DNA from: Holophagales bacterium
Lineage (GTDB): Bacteria; Acidobacteriota; Thermoanaerobaculia; UBA5066
Length of the DNA: 64,000 nt
Reading direction: 5' to 3'
NCBI GenBank assembly: GCA_016719485.1
Contig: JADJZB010000009.1
Location: 156,799-220,798 of the forward strand
The position numbers and the translations under genes were made by a program. The notes under the pieces were generated by a model. The model made no database searches and was not told the origin of the DNA. It saw nothing but the letters and a program-made list of their open reading frames with translations. Of the stretch, positions 31,639-41,500 are shown piece by piece. Positions within the stretch are counted from its first letter, which is position 1. The number at the start of each line of letters is the position of its first letter.

Positions 31639-33251
31639 GGCGATGCCTGGCGCGAGGCGAGGTCGAAGACCCCGCGCCGGGCGGCATCGGTGCGTGCGTT
31701 CGGCCGGGCGACCGCGAGGAGCGTCTCGCGGTGCTCCCTCACGAGCGTCCTCACCGGCGTCCCCGCCGCCGCCTGCGCGAGGATCGGCCCCGACTCGAGG
31801 CCCATCTTGGCGAGGTAGGCCTCCCAGATCGCCTCGGTGACCGGCATCCCGCGGAAGGTCACGTTCGGCATCTTCCGGAAGGCGGCGTCGAGCTTCTTCA
31901 GCTTGCGCGCCAGCTCGTCGGGGTCCTCGAGGACCTCGGTCTCGAACGGCGTGTGGGGCTTCGGGATGAAGGCGTTCACGCTCGGGACGAGGGTCCCGAG
32001 CCGCCCGAGCTTGCGCCCTTCCTCGAGCATCACGAGGCGCAGGTCGTCGACCATCGACACGAGGTCGTCGACGTCCTCCTCCGTCTCGCCCGGCAGACCC
32101 ACCTGCAGGTAGAGCTTCAGGTTCGTGAAGCCCGCCTTCGCGATGAGCCGCACCTTCTCGCGGAGCATCTCGTCGGAGACCTTCTTGTTGATCGCCCGCC
32201 GGAGCCGCTCGTTGCCCGCCTCCGGGGCGATGGCGAGGGACTTCTCCCCCTGCCGGGCGAGGATCGCGAGGAGCTCCTCGGAGAGCGCGTCGATCTTGAT
32301 CGACGAGAGGGCGATGTGGTACCCGAGCCCCGAGAGGCCGTTGAGGATCGGGAGGATCTCGGGGTGGTCGGCCACGGCGGTCGCGATGAGGCCGACGCGC
32401 GAGGTGAGGGGCCGGCAGCGCTCGGCGACGGCGAGGATGCTCGAGGCCGGGATCCGCACCTGCGGGGCCATCGCATAGGCCGCCCAGCAGAAGCGGCACA
32501 TCTCGGAGCAGCCGCGGGCCACCTCGATGAGGAGCTTGTCGGACAGCTCCGTGTGCGGCGTCAGGATCGTCGTGTGCGGCGGCTCGCGCGTCGCCCCTTC
32601 CGCTGCGCGGAACTGGTCGACCACGACCTTTCCCTCGTCCGCCGCCTCGGCCCGGTCGCCGTGGACGGCCGGAACGTAGAGGCCCTTGAGCGCGGCGAGC
32701 CGCTCGAGCGCCGCCGGGCGCGCGAGGCTGGCCCTGAGGACCTCGGCGATGCCCGGGACGAGCTTCTCGCCGTCCCCCAGCGTGAAGGCGTCGACGTAGG
32801 GCGTGAGCGGAAGAGGGTTGATCCGGGCGCAGTCGCCGCCGACGAGGACGATCGGGTCGTCGTCGGTCCGATCCCGGCGGTCGAGCGGTATGCGGGCGGC
32901 GGCGAGGATGCGGAGAAAGTGGACGTAGTCCATCTCCCAGGAGATGGAGAACGCGACCAGGGGGAAGGCGGCGAGCGGCGTCTCGCTCTCGAGCGTCCGC
33001 GGCCCGCGCCGGCCGAGGTCTTCCGCGTCGAAGAAGAACCGCTCGCACGAGACGTCCTCCTCGCGGTTGAAGAGGCGGTAGACCCACTGGAACCCCAGGT
33101 TCGACATCCCGATCTCGTACGAGTTCGGAAATCCCAGCGCGACCCGGTGGCGTCCCTTCCGGTGAAACGTCTCGGTCGCCCGCTCGGCGGAGAGGAGCTT
33201 CTGGCGCCGTTCGGCGGGAGCGGGGGTGGCAGCGGGGCGACGGCGGATCAT
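31614..33251 (-). CDS. Radical SAM protein with a B12-binding-like N-terminal domain
   Basis: A 545-aa protein related to the N-terminal part of TIGR03960-type proteins. Residues about 30-180 look like a cobalamin-binding-type Rossmann region (ALGFPNSYEIGMSNLGFQWV, FSISWEMDYVHFLRIL, VLVGGDCARINPLP). The 4Fe-4S cluster motif is ARGCSEMCRFCWAAY (CxxxCxxC) near residue 250, followed by SIKIDALSEELL, IAPEAGNERLRRAINK and LQVGLPGETEED typical of radical SAM barrels. The cobalamin His is not obvious, so B12 use is uncertain. The substrate is unknown. Downstream it overlaps the M23 peptidase gene. Confidence 0.85.
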   Translation of the reverse strand: MIRRRPAATPAPAERRQKLLSAERATETFHRKGRHRVALGFPNSYEIGMSNLGFQWVYRLFNREEDVSCERFFFDAEDLGRRGPRTLESETPLAAFPLVAFSISWEMDYVHFLRILAAARIPLDRRDRTDDDPIVLVGGDCARINPLPLTPYVDAFTLGDGEKLVPGIAEVLRASLARPAALERLAALKGLYVPAVHGDRAEAADEGKVVVDQFRAAEGATREPPHTTILTPHTELSDKLLIEVARGCSEMCRFCWAAYAMAPQVRIPASSILAVAERCRPLTSRVGLIATAVADHPEILPILNGLSGLGYHIALSSIKIDALSEELLAILARQGEKSLAIAPEAGNERLRRAINKKVSDEMLREKVRLIAKAGFTNLKLYLQVGLPGETEEDVDDLVSMVDDLRLVMLEEGRKLGRLGTLVPSVNAFIPKPHTPFETEVLEDPDELARKLKKLDAAFRKMPNVTFRGMPVTEAIWEAYLAKMGLESGPILAQAAAGTPVRTLVREHRETLLAVARPNARTDAARRGVFDLASRQASPWGFISKS

Positions 33252-33434
33252 GATGCGGATGTCCTGCGAGGACGTCTCATGCTACCCCGCCCCGCCGGAA
33301 AGCCCGATCCGGGGCCCCGGGAGGAGATCGCCCTCGACCTAATACGCTGCGCGGGCGCGCCATCCGGTACGATTCCGCCCGGCGCGGAAACCTTCTCCGC
33401 GCGTTTGACGTTTCGGGGGAGTGAGAGGGACGCC

Positions 33435-33875
33435 ATGTATTACGTCATCGGTGGAGACGGACAGCAGTACGGACCGATCGACGAGGCGACGGTGCGCGGA
33501 TGGCTCGGCGAGGGCCGGGTCGGCGCGGCGAGCCTCTCGTTCCGGACGGGTGAGGCGCAGTGGATTCCGCTGCGCGACCGGCCCGAGCTCGCGGACGTTC
33601 TCGCAGTTCCCGCGGCGTCCGTTCCGCCGGTCGCGCCTCCGGCAGGCCCCCGGCCGGTGACGGCCGACGCGCCGAAGGAGTGGCTCGTCGCGCTCCTCCT
33701 GTCGATCTTCCTGGGGACGTTCGGAGTCGACCGCTTCTACCTCGGGCACGTGGGGCTGGGCATCGGCAAGCTCCTGACGTTCGGCGGCTGCGGCATCTGG
33801 TGGCTCATCGACGTCATCCTCATCGCCGTCGGCAACGTCACCGACGCCAAGGGCCAGCCGCTCGTCAAGACCTAG
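33435..33875 (+). CDS. GYF_2-TM2 membrane protein
   Basis: A 146-aa protein with an N-terminal GYF_2 domain (MYYVIGGDGQQYGPIDEATV ... GEAQWIPLRD), a Pro/Ala linker, and a C-terminal TM2 domain with two transmembrane helices joined by the GVDRFYLGHVGLGIGKLLT turn. TM2 proteins are small membrane proteins of unknown function; fusion with a peptide-binding GYF module is a common bacterial arrangement. The start has GAGAGGGA five bases upstream. It converges on the YheT hydrolase, and the two stop codons share the CTAG at 33872-33875. Confidence 0.9.
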   Translation: MYYVIGGDGQQYGPIDEATVRGWLGEGRVGAASLSFRTGEAQWIPLRDRPELADVLAVPAASVPPVAPPAGPRPVTADAPKEWLVALLLSIFLGTFGVDRFYLGHVGLGIGKLLTFGGCGIWWLIDVILIAVGNVTDAKGQPLVKT

Positions 33876-34894
33876 TCCCGCGACCTGGCGAGGCGCGCGG
33901 CGACGAATTCCGCCGCGCGCTCTTCGGCCCAGTAGCGGACCCGCAGGGGGCTCGTCCCGCCGATGAAGCCGGTGTGCCCGCCGTGCCGCGTCGCCACGAG
34001 GCGGACGGCGCCCGAGGCGTTCGCGGCCACGCGGTCGAGGACCGACGAGGGGAGGAACGGGTCGTCCTCGGCCGAGAGGCAGAGCGTCGGCGTGGTGATC
34101 CGGCCGACCCAGTTCAGCGAGCTCGACGTGTCGTAGTAGTGCTTCGCCGAGCGAAAGCCGTGGAGCGGCGCCGTCACGGCGTCGTCGAACGCGAAGAACG
34201 TCCGGGCCGAGCGCATCCGCTGGGCGTCGAAGCGGTCCGCCACCTCCGGGTGCCGGCGCAGCAGCTGCCGGGTCTTCCGGCGCAGGCCCCGCAGGAATGT
34301 CGCGGTGTAGACAGGCCCGAGCCCCTGCTCGAGCTTGCGGGCGCCCGCCTCCAGGTCGTAGGGGACCGAGATCGTCGCGGCCGCGGCGACGTGGGCCTGG
34401 CCCGGGTTCTCGCCGAGCCACTTCAGGAGGACGTTTCCGCCCAGCGAGACGCCGATCGCCGCGTGCGCGACGCCCGGCTCGGCGGCGACGAGGGACTTCA
34501 CGAGGTGATCGAAGTCGGCCGTCTCCCCCGAGTGGTAGAGGCGGGGTGTGCGGTTCGGGATGTTCCGGCCGAGGTCCGGCAGATCGCGGGCACAGGAGCG
34601 GAAGTTGAGAGCCACGGCGCGCAGCCCGCGCGCCGCGAGCTGCGCGAGGAGGCCCTGGACGTAGCACGAGTGGGCGCTCCCCTCGAGGCCGTGAAGAAGG
34701 ACGACGCGCGGCGCGCCGGCCGGGCCGTCGAGGTGGTCGAGGATGAGCTCGTCGCCGTCCGGGGTCGAAAGGACCTCCCGCCGCAGCGGGACCAGGAGGC
34801 GCGGGCGCGTGAGGCGGCCCCAGAAGGTCTGGACGTGCCGGTGGCCGAGGGCGGGGGCCGGCTCGAACGTGGGGGCGGACTCTTCGTGGCGCAT
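33872..34894 (-). CDS. yheT: YheT-family alpha/beta hydrolase
   Basis: A 340-aa hydrolase of COG0429. The oxyanion region reads VVLLHGLEGSAHSCYVQGL, the nucleophile elbow GVSLGGNVLLKWLGE, the acid lies in LCLSAEDDPFLP, and the His in RHGGHTGFIGG. RSCARDLPDLGRNIPNRTPRLYHSG is also family-typical in layout. The physiological substrate is unknown. The start at 34894 fits the beginning of the family sequence (HRHVQTFWGRL at residue 18). It is divergent from the aminotransferase with a 57-bp spacer that must hold both promoters; a minus-strand TAGACT lies about 23 bp before the ATG. Confidence 0.9.
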   Translation of the reverse strand: MRHEESAPTFEPAPALGHRHVQTFWGRLTRPRLLVPLRREVLSTPDGDELILDHLDGPAGAPRVVLLHGLEGSAHSCYVQGLLAQLAARGLRAVALNFRSCARDLPDLGRNIPNRTPRLYHSGETADFDHLVKSLVAAEPGVAHAAIGVSLGGNVLLKWLGENPGQAHVAAAATISVPYDLEAGARKLEQGLGPVYTATFLRGLRRKTRQLLRRHPEVADRFDAQRMRSARTFFAFDDAVTAPLHGFRSAKHYYDTSSSLNWVGRITTPTLCLSAEDDPFLPSSVLDRVAANASGAVRLVATRHGGHTGFIGGTSPLRVRYWAEERAAEFVAARLARSRD

Positions 34895-34936
34895 CGGCGA
34901 GATCTTCGCGAATCGCGAGTCTAGGGGACGGGCGGC

Positions 34937-34942
34937 TAACAT
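34937..34942 (+). promoter_or_regulatory. -10-like box of the aminotransferase gene
   Basis: TAACAT, nine bases, then the ATG at 34952; no Shine-Dalgarno. Confidence 0.45.
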
Positions 34943-34951
34943 CCCGCCGCC

Positions 34952-36103
34952 ATGCCGCGCCCTCCCCAGCTCTCGCCGGTCGCCACCTCGATCAAGGGCT
35001 CCGTCTACTCGTCGGTCCTCCACCGCCTGGCGGCGTACGGGGGCGAGGTCTACCCGCTCCACGTCGGCGACACGTTCCTGGAGCCGGCGGAGGGGTGCCG
35101 GATGGAGGACTTCACGGTCGCGGCGCATCCGGGAATGCACCGCTACGCGCCCCCGCAGGGGATCCCGGCGCTCGTCGACGCCGTCGTCGACAGGCTGCGC
35201 GCCCGGACCGGCGTCCCCCTCGAGAGGGCGAACGTCTTCGTCGCGGGAGGCGGGACGTCGGGCCTGGCTTCGGTCGTCGGCGCGATCGTGTCGCCCGGCG
35301 ACGAGGTCCTGATCCTGGCGCCGCACTGGCCGCTCATCGAGGGGCACGTGAGGATGGCCGGCGGCGTTCCCGTCGACGTGCCCTTCTTCGGCGTCGCCGA
35401 TTCGGCCTCGACGGCCGCCGCCACCGTCGAGGCGGCCCTCACACCGCGGTCCGTCGCGCTCTACGTCAACACTCCGAGCAACCCCACGGGACGCGTGATT
35501 CCGCGAAGCTGGCTGGAGGCCCTCGTCGGCCTCGCCCGGCGGCACGACCTCTGGCTCCTCTTCGACGAGGTCTACGAGGACTACGTCTACCTCGGCGAGC
35601 ACGTGCCCGGCCTCTCCCTCGCGCCCGAACGCTCGTTCGCGGTCCACTCCTTCTCCAAGGCCTACGGCATGGCGGGCAACCGCGTCGGGTACGTCGCCGG
35701 GCCAGCGGCGGCGATCGCCGAGGCGCTGAAGCTCTCGACCCACACCGTCTACGCCGCGCCGACCGCGGCGCAGCTGGCGGCGCTGCGGATTCTCGAGGGG
35801 GCGGGGGACGCCTGGATCGCCCGGACCCGCGACGCGTACGGGACGATGGGCGAGTCGGCGGCGGACCGGCTCGGAGTGCCGCGGCCGGAGGGTTCGACGT
35901 TCCTCTTCCTCGACGTCGCGCTGCGGCTCGACGCCCGGGGCCTGACGGGTTTCCTCGAGGACGCCGCCGACCGCGGGCTCCTCGTATCGCCCGGCCCGAG
36001 CTTCGGTCCGTATCCCACGCACGTGAGGGTCTGTTACACCTCCGCGCCACCGGACGCCGTCCTCGCCGGAATCGAAGTCCTCGCCTCGCTCCTCGGGCGG
36101 TAG
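34952..36103 (+). CDS. PLP-dependent class I/II aminotransferase
   Basis: A 383-aa fold-type I aminotransferase. NTPSNPTGRVIPRSWLEAL contains the conserved Asn-Pro-Thr-Gly, LLFDEVYEDYVYLGEH the Asp/Tyr that contact the cofactor ring, HSFSKAYGMAGNRVGY the Schiff-base Lys, and THVRVCYT the carboxylate-binding Arg. It resembles aspartate/aromatic aminotransferases, but the amino-group donor and acceptor cannot be told from sequence alone. Full length, with no defects seen. Probably a single-gene unit; the kinase gene downstream has its own Shine-Dalgarno 50 bp later. Confidence 0.92.
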   Translation: MPRPPQLSPVATSIKGSVYSSVLHRLAAYGGEVYPLHVGDTFLEPAEGCRMEDFTVAAHPGMHRYAPPQGIPALVDAVVDRLRARTGVPLERANVFVAGGGTSGLASVVGAIVSPGDEVLILAPHWPLIEGHVRMAGGVPVDVPFFGVADSASTAAATVEAALTPRSVALYVNTPSNPTGRVIPRSWLEALVGLARRHDLWLLFDEVYEDYVYLGEHVPGLSLAPERSFAVHSFSKAYGMAGNRVGYVAGPAAAIAEALKLSTHTVYAAPTAAQLAALRILEGAGDAWIARTRDAYGTMGESAADRLGVPRPEGSTFLFLDVALRLDARGLTGFLEDAADRGLLVSPGPSFGPYPTHVRVCYTSAPPDAVLAGIEVLASLLGR

Positions 36104-36154
36104 CCCCTGCTGCCGGTGCTATCGTCACCCGGCCGATCGGAGGGAGCGGGAGCG

Positions 36155-38083
36155 ATGGCGTTCGGGGCGGAGCGCGAGAACGGCGAAGCCGGGGTGGACC
36201 GGGGTGCCGCTCTCCTCGTCGTCGACGACAACGACGCCAACCGGGACCTTCTCTCCCGGCGCCTCGTCTCGGCCGGCTACGCGGTTGCGGCGGTCTCCTC
36301 CGGGCCCGAGGCGCTCGCGGCGCTCTCCGAGGGGAGGTTCGACGTCGTCCTCCTCGACGTGATGATGCCGGAGATGGACGGGCTCGAGGTGCTCCGGCGC
36401 ATCCGGTCCCGCTTCGGCGTCTCCCAGCTGCCGGTAATCATGGCGAGCGCGCTCGGCGAGAGCCGGGACCTCGTCGACGCCCTGCGGCTCGGGGCGAACG
36501 ACTACGTCACCAAGCCGCTCGACATGCAGGTCGTCCTCGCCCGCGTCGGGACCCAGCTCGCCCTGCGCCGCGCGAGCGAGGACGTGACGCGCCTCGCGGC
36601 GCAGCTGAGGGCGGCGCAGGAGAGGATCTCGACCCTTCTCTCGACGGGGGGAGAGGCCTTCCTCGACTTCGGCCGCTGGGCGCGGTCGATGGCCGAAGGG
36701 ATCGCCGAAACGCTCGGCGCCCGGGAGGTCGCCGTCTGGCTCCTGCAGGAGGAGTCCTTCGTCGCGGTCGCGGCCTCGTCCGCCCTCCCACCTGCCCCCT
36801 CGGCGGTCGCCCAGCTGCCGGCGGGGGAAAGTCTCTTCGTCTCCGGTGACCGGGCGGTCGCCCCGATCCGCGGCCCGAGGGGCGACCTCTTCGGCGTCCT
36901 CGTCGCCGACGGGAAGGCGGAGTGGGACGACATCGAGCGGGGTCTCCTCCTCGGGTTCGCCCACCAGCTCGGTGGAGCGCTCGAGCTCCACCGGATGAAG
37001 GAGCAGCTCGCGGCGGCCCGGCAGAAGTCGTCCCGCCTTCCGGGCGCGACGCTGACCCTGGAGATCCTCTACGTCTGCCCGGCCTGCGCCCGCTGCTATG
37101 GGCCGAGCGTGCGGCAGTGCGAGGACGACGGGACGCCCCTCGCCGAGCCGCGCAACCTCCCGCATCGCGTCCTCGACCGCTACCAGCTGGTGCGCGTCCT
37201 GGGCGAGGGGGGGATGGGAACCGTCTTCGAGGCGCACGACGAGAAGCTCGATCGCGTCGTGGCGGTGAAGGTCGTCAAGCCGGAGCACTTCCAGAACGCC
37301 ACGGTCAGGCGGCGCTTCGTCCAGGAGGCGCTCGCGATCGCGGCCATCCGGCACCCGAACGTCGTCGACCTCTTCGACTCGGGCGACCTCGGCGACGGCT
37401 CGATGTTCCTCGTCATGGAGCGGCTCCACGGACGCGACCTGGCCGACCTCGTCCGGCTCTCCGGCTGCGGCACGCCGGCACAGGTCGCCGCGCTCCTGCG
37501 GCAGGGGGCGGGCGCGCTCGGGGCGGCCCACCGGAAGGGGATCGTTCACCGCGACATCAAGCCCGAGAACGTCTTTCTCTGCCCGGAAGGGGGAGGATTC
37601 CGGGTGAGGCTCCTCGACTTCGGCCTCGCAAAGCGGGTCGACGGCGACAGGAAGCTCACCCAGAGCGGTCTCATCGTCGGGACCCCCGCCTGGATGCCGC
37701 CGGAGCAGATCTCGGGCCGGGAGGTGGACGTGCGGACCGACGTCTATTCGTTCGCGGCCGTCTGCTACCAGGCGCTCGTCGGACGGGGCGTGACGGTGGA
37801 GACCGATCTCGACAGGGTCTTCGTCGACGTCGTGAGAAACCCGCCCCCCCTCGTCTCCACCCTCCTTCCGGCGGTATCGCCGTTCGTGGACGAGGCGTTC
37901 CGGGCCGCCCTCGCCAAGAACCCGGACATGCGCCCGCACGACGTGGAGGCCTGGGCCGAAGGGCTCGCCACAGCCCTCGAGGGGCTGCCGTCCGGCGGTC
38001 CGGGGTGGGCTTTCCCGCCCGAGGGCGGGTCCACCCGGGGATCGGTCGCCACGACCGTCATCACGGCCCGCCCACCCGGTTGA
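36155..38083 (+). CDS. Hybrid response regulator and Ser/Thr protein kinase (REC-GAF-zinc ribbon-kinase)
   Basis: A 642-aa signalling protein. A receiver domain (about 18-140) has the acidic pair DD near 24 and phospho-acceptor D68 (VVLLDVMMPEMDG). A GAF-like segment (about 160-290) follows, then a small Cys cluster (VCPACARCYGPSVRQCEDDG, near 306-325) resembling a zinc ribbon. The C-terminal part (about 343-610) is an eukaryote-like kinase with GEGGMGTVFEAH, catalytic HRDIKPENVF and DFGLAKR. It thus joins a His-Asp phosphorelay input to Ser/Thr phosphorylation output. No transmembrane helix. The start at 36155 follows GGAGGGAGCGGG; an in-frame start 39 bp upstream is less likely. The STAS protein downstream is a plausible target. 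Confidence 0.92.
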   Translation: MAFGAERENGEAGVDRGAALLVVDDNDANRDLLSRRLVSAGYAVAAVSSGPEALAALSEGRFDVVLLDVMMPEMDGLEVLRRIRSRFGVSQLPVIMASALGESRDLVDALRLGANDYVTKPLDMQVVLARVGTQLALRRASEDVTRLAAQLRAAQERISTLLSTGGEAFLDFGRWARSMAEGIAETLGAREVAVWLLQEESFVAVAASSALPPAPSAVAQLPAGESLFVSGDRAVAPIRGPRGDLFGVLVADGKAEWDDIERGLLLGFAHQLGGALELHRMKEQLAAARQKSSRLPGATLTLEILYVCPACARCYGPSVRQCEDDGTPLAEPRNLPHRVLDRYQLVRVLGEGGMGTVFEAHDEKLDRVVAVKVVKPEHFQNATVRRRFVQEALAIAAIRHPNVVDLFDSGDLGDGSMFLVMERLHGRDLADLVRLSGCGTPAQVAALLRQGAGALGAAHRKGIVHRDIKPENVFLCPEGGGFRVRLLDFGLAKRVDGDRKLTQSGLIVGTPAWMPPEQISGREVDVRTDVYSFAAVCYQALVGRGVTVETDLDRVFVDVVRNPPPLVSTLLPAVSPFVDEAFRAALAKNPDMRPHDVEAWAEGLATALEGLPSGGPGWAFPPEGGSTRGSVATTVITARPPG

Positions 38084-38176
38084 CCGCCACCCCTGCTCGC
38101 CTCGCCGGGGGGCGCTGTTCGCGGCCCCCCGGACCCCCCGGATCTGGAAAGGACACACCGTACCCACCGGGCCTGC

Positions 38177-38182
38177 TAGGAT
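38177..38182 (+). promoter_or_regulatory. -10-like box of the STAS gene
   Basis: TAGGAT, nine bases, then the ATG at 38192; no Shine-Dalgarno. Confidence 0.45.
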
Positions 38183-38191
38183 CGCCCCACC

Positions 38192-38545
38192 ATGCACGTC
38201 GAGGTTCGAAAGAAGGGCGACGTCGTCGTCGCCGACCTGACCGGAAGGCTCGTAGGCGGTGTCGGGGACGAGATCCTGCGCGAGGTCGTGAACGAGCTCC
38301 TGGCCGAGGGTTGGAAGAAAATCCTCCTCAACCTCTCGGGAGTCCAGGTCGTCGACAGCGCCGGGATCGGCGAGCTCGTCGCCAGCCACAAGCTCTGCCA
38401 TTCGTTCGGGGCGCAGCTGCGCCTCCTCAGGCTTCCGAAGAGGGTCAAGGAGACGCTCCACCTGGCGGCGCTCCTCCCCGTCTTCCACGTCTTCGAGGAC
38501 GAGAAAGACGCCCTGCACGACCTGGCCGTCCCACCGACGGCCTGA
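38192..38545 (+). CDS. STAS-domain anti-sigma factor antagonist
   Basis: A 117-aa SpoIIAA/RsbV-like protein. The conserved turn VQVVDSAGIGELVASH contains the Ser that is phosphorylated by partner kinases in the family; ADLTGRLVGGVGDEILREVV is the usual first half. In partner-switching systems the unphosphorylated form binds an anti-sigma factor kinase. No anti-sigma factor or PP2C phosphatase gene is in the window. The nearest kinase is the REC-kinase fusion 108 bp upstream, on the same strand. Confidence 0.92.
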   Translation: MHVEVRKKGDVVVADLTGRLVGGVGDEILREVVNELLAEGWKKILLNLSGVQVVDSAGIGELVASHKLCHSFGAQLRLLRLPKRVKETLHLAALLPVFHVFEDEKDALHDLAVPPTA

Positions 38546-38578
38546 GGGCCCCGAGGGCGCCCCGGAGGACGGCTCTCC

Positions 38579-41500
38579 CTATGGCGCCTTCGGGCTCAGC
38601 TCCGCCACCGGCGCGATGCCGGCCGAGGCCAGCCGGGCGTTGAAGGCCGCCACGTCGCCCGCGAGCACCTCGCTCGCCTCCTTCCAGACCGTCTCGAGCG
38701 TCTGCTTCAGCTCCGCCCAGTAGGCGATGGCGCCCGCCGTCGGCGGGGCGTCGGCGCTCGAGGCGGCGCTCACCAGACCGACGATCTGGTGGTCGAGGGC
38801 CGGCGGGAAGTTCAGGACGTCCTGCGAGCTCTTCAGCTTCGGGTTGACGAGCTTCGCCTCGACGGCGAGGAGTCGGCTCTCGAGGGCCTTCGCCGACTCT
38901 GCGACGGCCGGGGACGCCCCGGTCTTCTTCGCCCGCGTGGCGACCGCGACGACCTGCGCCCTGACGTCGCGCAGGGTGCGAACGGTGTCGTGCGTCCGGG
39001 AGAGCGCCGCCGTCAGGTCGGCGAGGAAGGCGGCCTGCCGGGCGAGGTCCGCGGGGGCGACTTTCACCGCGGGGTTCGGAACGACCTCGACGCTCGCCGT
39101 CCGGGTCTCGCCCAGGGCCCGGAAACGGATGTCATAACGCCCCGGCGCCACGAGCGGCCCCTCCTTCGAACCCCAGAGGACCGCCTTCGGTACGAGTGAC
39201 GGCTTCAGGCCCCGGAGATCCCACGAGAAGCGGTTCAGGCCGGCGACGGGCTCGAGGGGCGTCTCCGTGGGGCTTTCCGCCTCCTCCACCGCCTTCTCGT
39301 CACGCTTCTCGTTCGTGAAACGGCGGAGGACTCTCTCCCCTTCGAGGATCTCGAGGGCCACGACTTCGCCCTCCTTCGGCGCCTCCTTCAGCCAGAACGA
39401 GATCACCGCGCCGGGAGGAGGGTTCTGGCCCGCCGCCTTCGGAGGCTTCGCCGGGTCGCCGCCGCCCGGGAACCGGACCGCGCTCCTGGGCGCGAACAGG
39501 TGGAGCCTTGCCGCGGCCACGTCGTCGCTCCACTGCCGGAGCGGCGAGAGGTCGTCCAGGATCCAGAAGGCGCGCCCCTGCGTCGCGACGACGAGGTCGC
39601 CGTCCTTGAAGGCGAGGTCGGTGATCGGCACGACCGGGAGGTTCCGTTGGAAACGGGTCCAGACCTTCCCGGCGTCGAACGAGACGAAGAGGCCCATCTC
39701 CGTTCCCGCGAAGAGAAGGCCGCTCTGCTCCGGGTCCTCCCTCACGACGCGCGTGAAGGCGTCGCGGGGAATGCCGGCGTCGATCCGCGTCCAGGTCGCC
39801 CCGTAATCGGCCGTCTTCCAGAGGTGCGGCGTGAAGTCGCCCAGCTTGTAGAGCGTCCCGGCGAGGTACGCCGTGCCCGCGGCGTGGGGCGAGGCTTCGA
39901 TCGCGTTCACCTGGGTCCACTCGGGGAGCCCCTTCGGCGTGACGTTCTTCCACGTCGCGCCGCCGTCGCGTGTCACGTGAACGAGGCCGTCGTCACTCCC
40001 GGCCCAGAGGAGCCCCTTCGCCAGGCGCGACTCCGCCAGGGCGAAGATCGTCCCGTAGACCTCGACGCCCGTGTTGTCCTTCGTGATCGGGCCGCCCGAA
40101 GAGCCCTGCTTCGTCCGGTCGTTGCGGGTCAGGTCGGGCGAGATCTCCTTCCAGCTCTGTCCCTCGTCCCGCGACTCGAGGAGGAGCTGCGCGGCGTGCC
40201 ACAGGACGTTCGGGTCGTGCCGCGAGACGAGGATCGGCGCGTTCCACTGGATGCGGTACTTCAGGTCCGTCGCGGGACGGCCGATGGCGAGCTGCGGCCA
40301 GGCGGTGATCTCGCGCTCCTCGCCCGTCCGGTGGTCGTAGCGGGTGATCGACCCGCCGTAGCAGCCGGCGTAGACGACGTCCGGCTCGCCCGGCTTCGGG
40401 GCGATCCAGCCGCTCTCGCAGCCGCCGACGGCGTGCCACTCCTCGCGGCCGATCTCCCGCCCACGGGAGCGGCTCGCGATGGCCACCGTCGTGTTGTCCT
40501 GCTGCGCGCCGTAGACGCGGTAGGGGAAGCGGTCGTCGACGGCGACGCGGTAGAACTGCCCCGTCGGCTGGTTCTCGATCGACGACCAGGTCCTGCCGCC
40601 GTCGTACGACACGTACGCCCCGCCGTCGTCCCCGACGATGAGGTGCGACGGGTCGGCGGGATCGGTCCAGAGGTCGTGGTGGTCGCCGTGCGGTGTCGGG
40701 ACGGACGTGAAGGTCTTCCCGCCGTCGACCGACTTCCAGAGCTGGACGTTCGTCACCCAGACGGAGTCGGCGCTCCCGGGGTCGGCGTAGACCCCGGTGT
40801 AGTACCAGGCCCGCTGGCGCAGGTCGTTCTCCTCGTTCACTTTCGTGAAGCTCTCGCCCCAGTCGTCCGATCGGAAGAGCCCCCCCTTCTCCGCCTCGAC
40901 GAGCGCCCAGACGCGTCCCGGCTTTACGCCCGAGGCCGCGACGCCGACCTTCCCCCAGGTCCCCTCCGGGAGCCCCTTCGCCAGCTTCTTCCAGGTGTCG
41001 CCCCCGTCGTCCGAGCGGAAGAGGCTGCTGCCGGGGCCACCCGAAACGAGCTCCCACGGGCGCCGCACCACCTGCCACATCCCGGCGTAGAGGATCCGCG
41101 GGTTCGACGGGTCGACGGAGAGGTCGCTCGCGCCGGTGTTCGCATCGACGAAGAGGACGCGCGTCCACGACTTCCCGCCGTCCTTCGTCCGGTAGATCCC
41201 GCGCTCCTCGCTCGGTCCCCAGACCTTTCCCTGCGCGGCCACCCACGCCACGTCGGGGTCCTTCGGGTGGACCCTGAGCGCCGAGATCTGTTGCGTGGCC
41301 GAAAGGCCCAGGTGCTTCCACGTGCGCCCCGCGTCCGTCGACCGCCAGACCCCGTCGCCGTGCGAGACGTTGCCGCGGATCGGCGCCTCGCCCATCCCGA
41401 CCCAGACGACGTTCGGGTCCGACTCGGCGACGGCGACCGCGCCGACGGAGCCGGTGCGGAAGTCCTTGTCGGACACCGCTTCCCAGCTCGCTGCGCCGTC

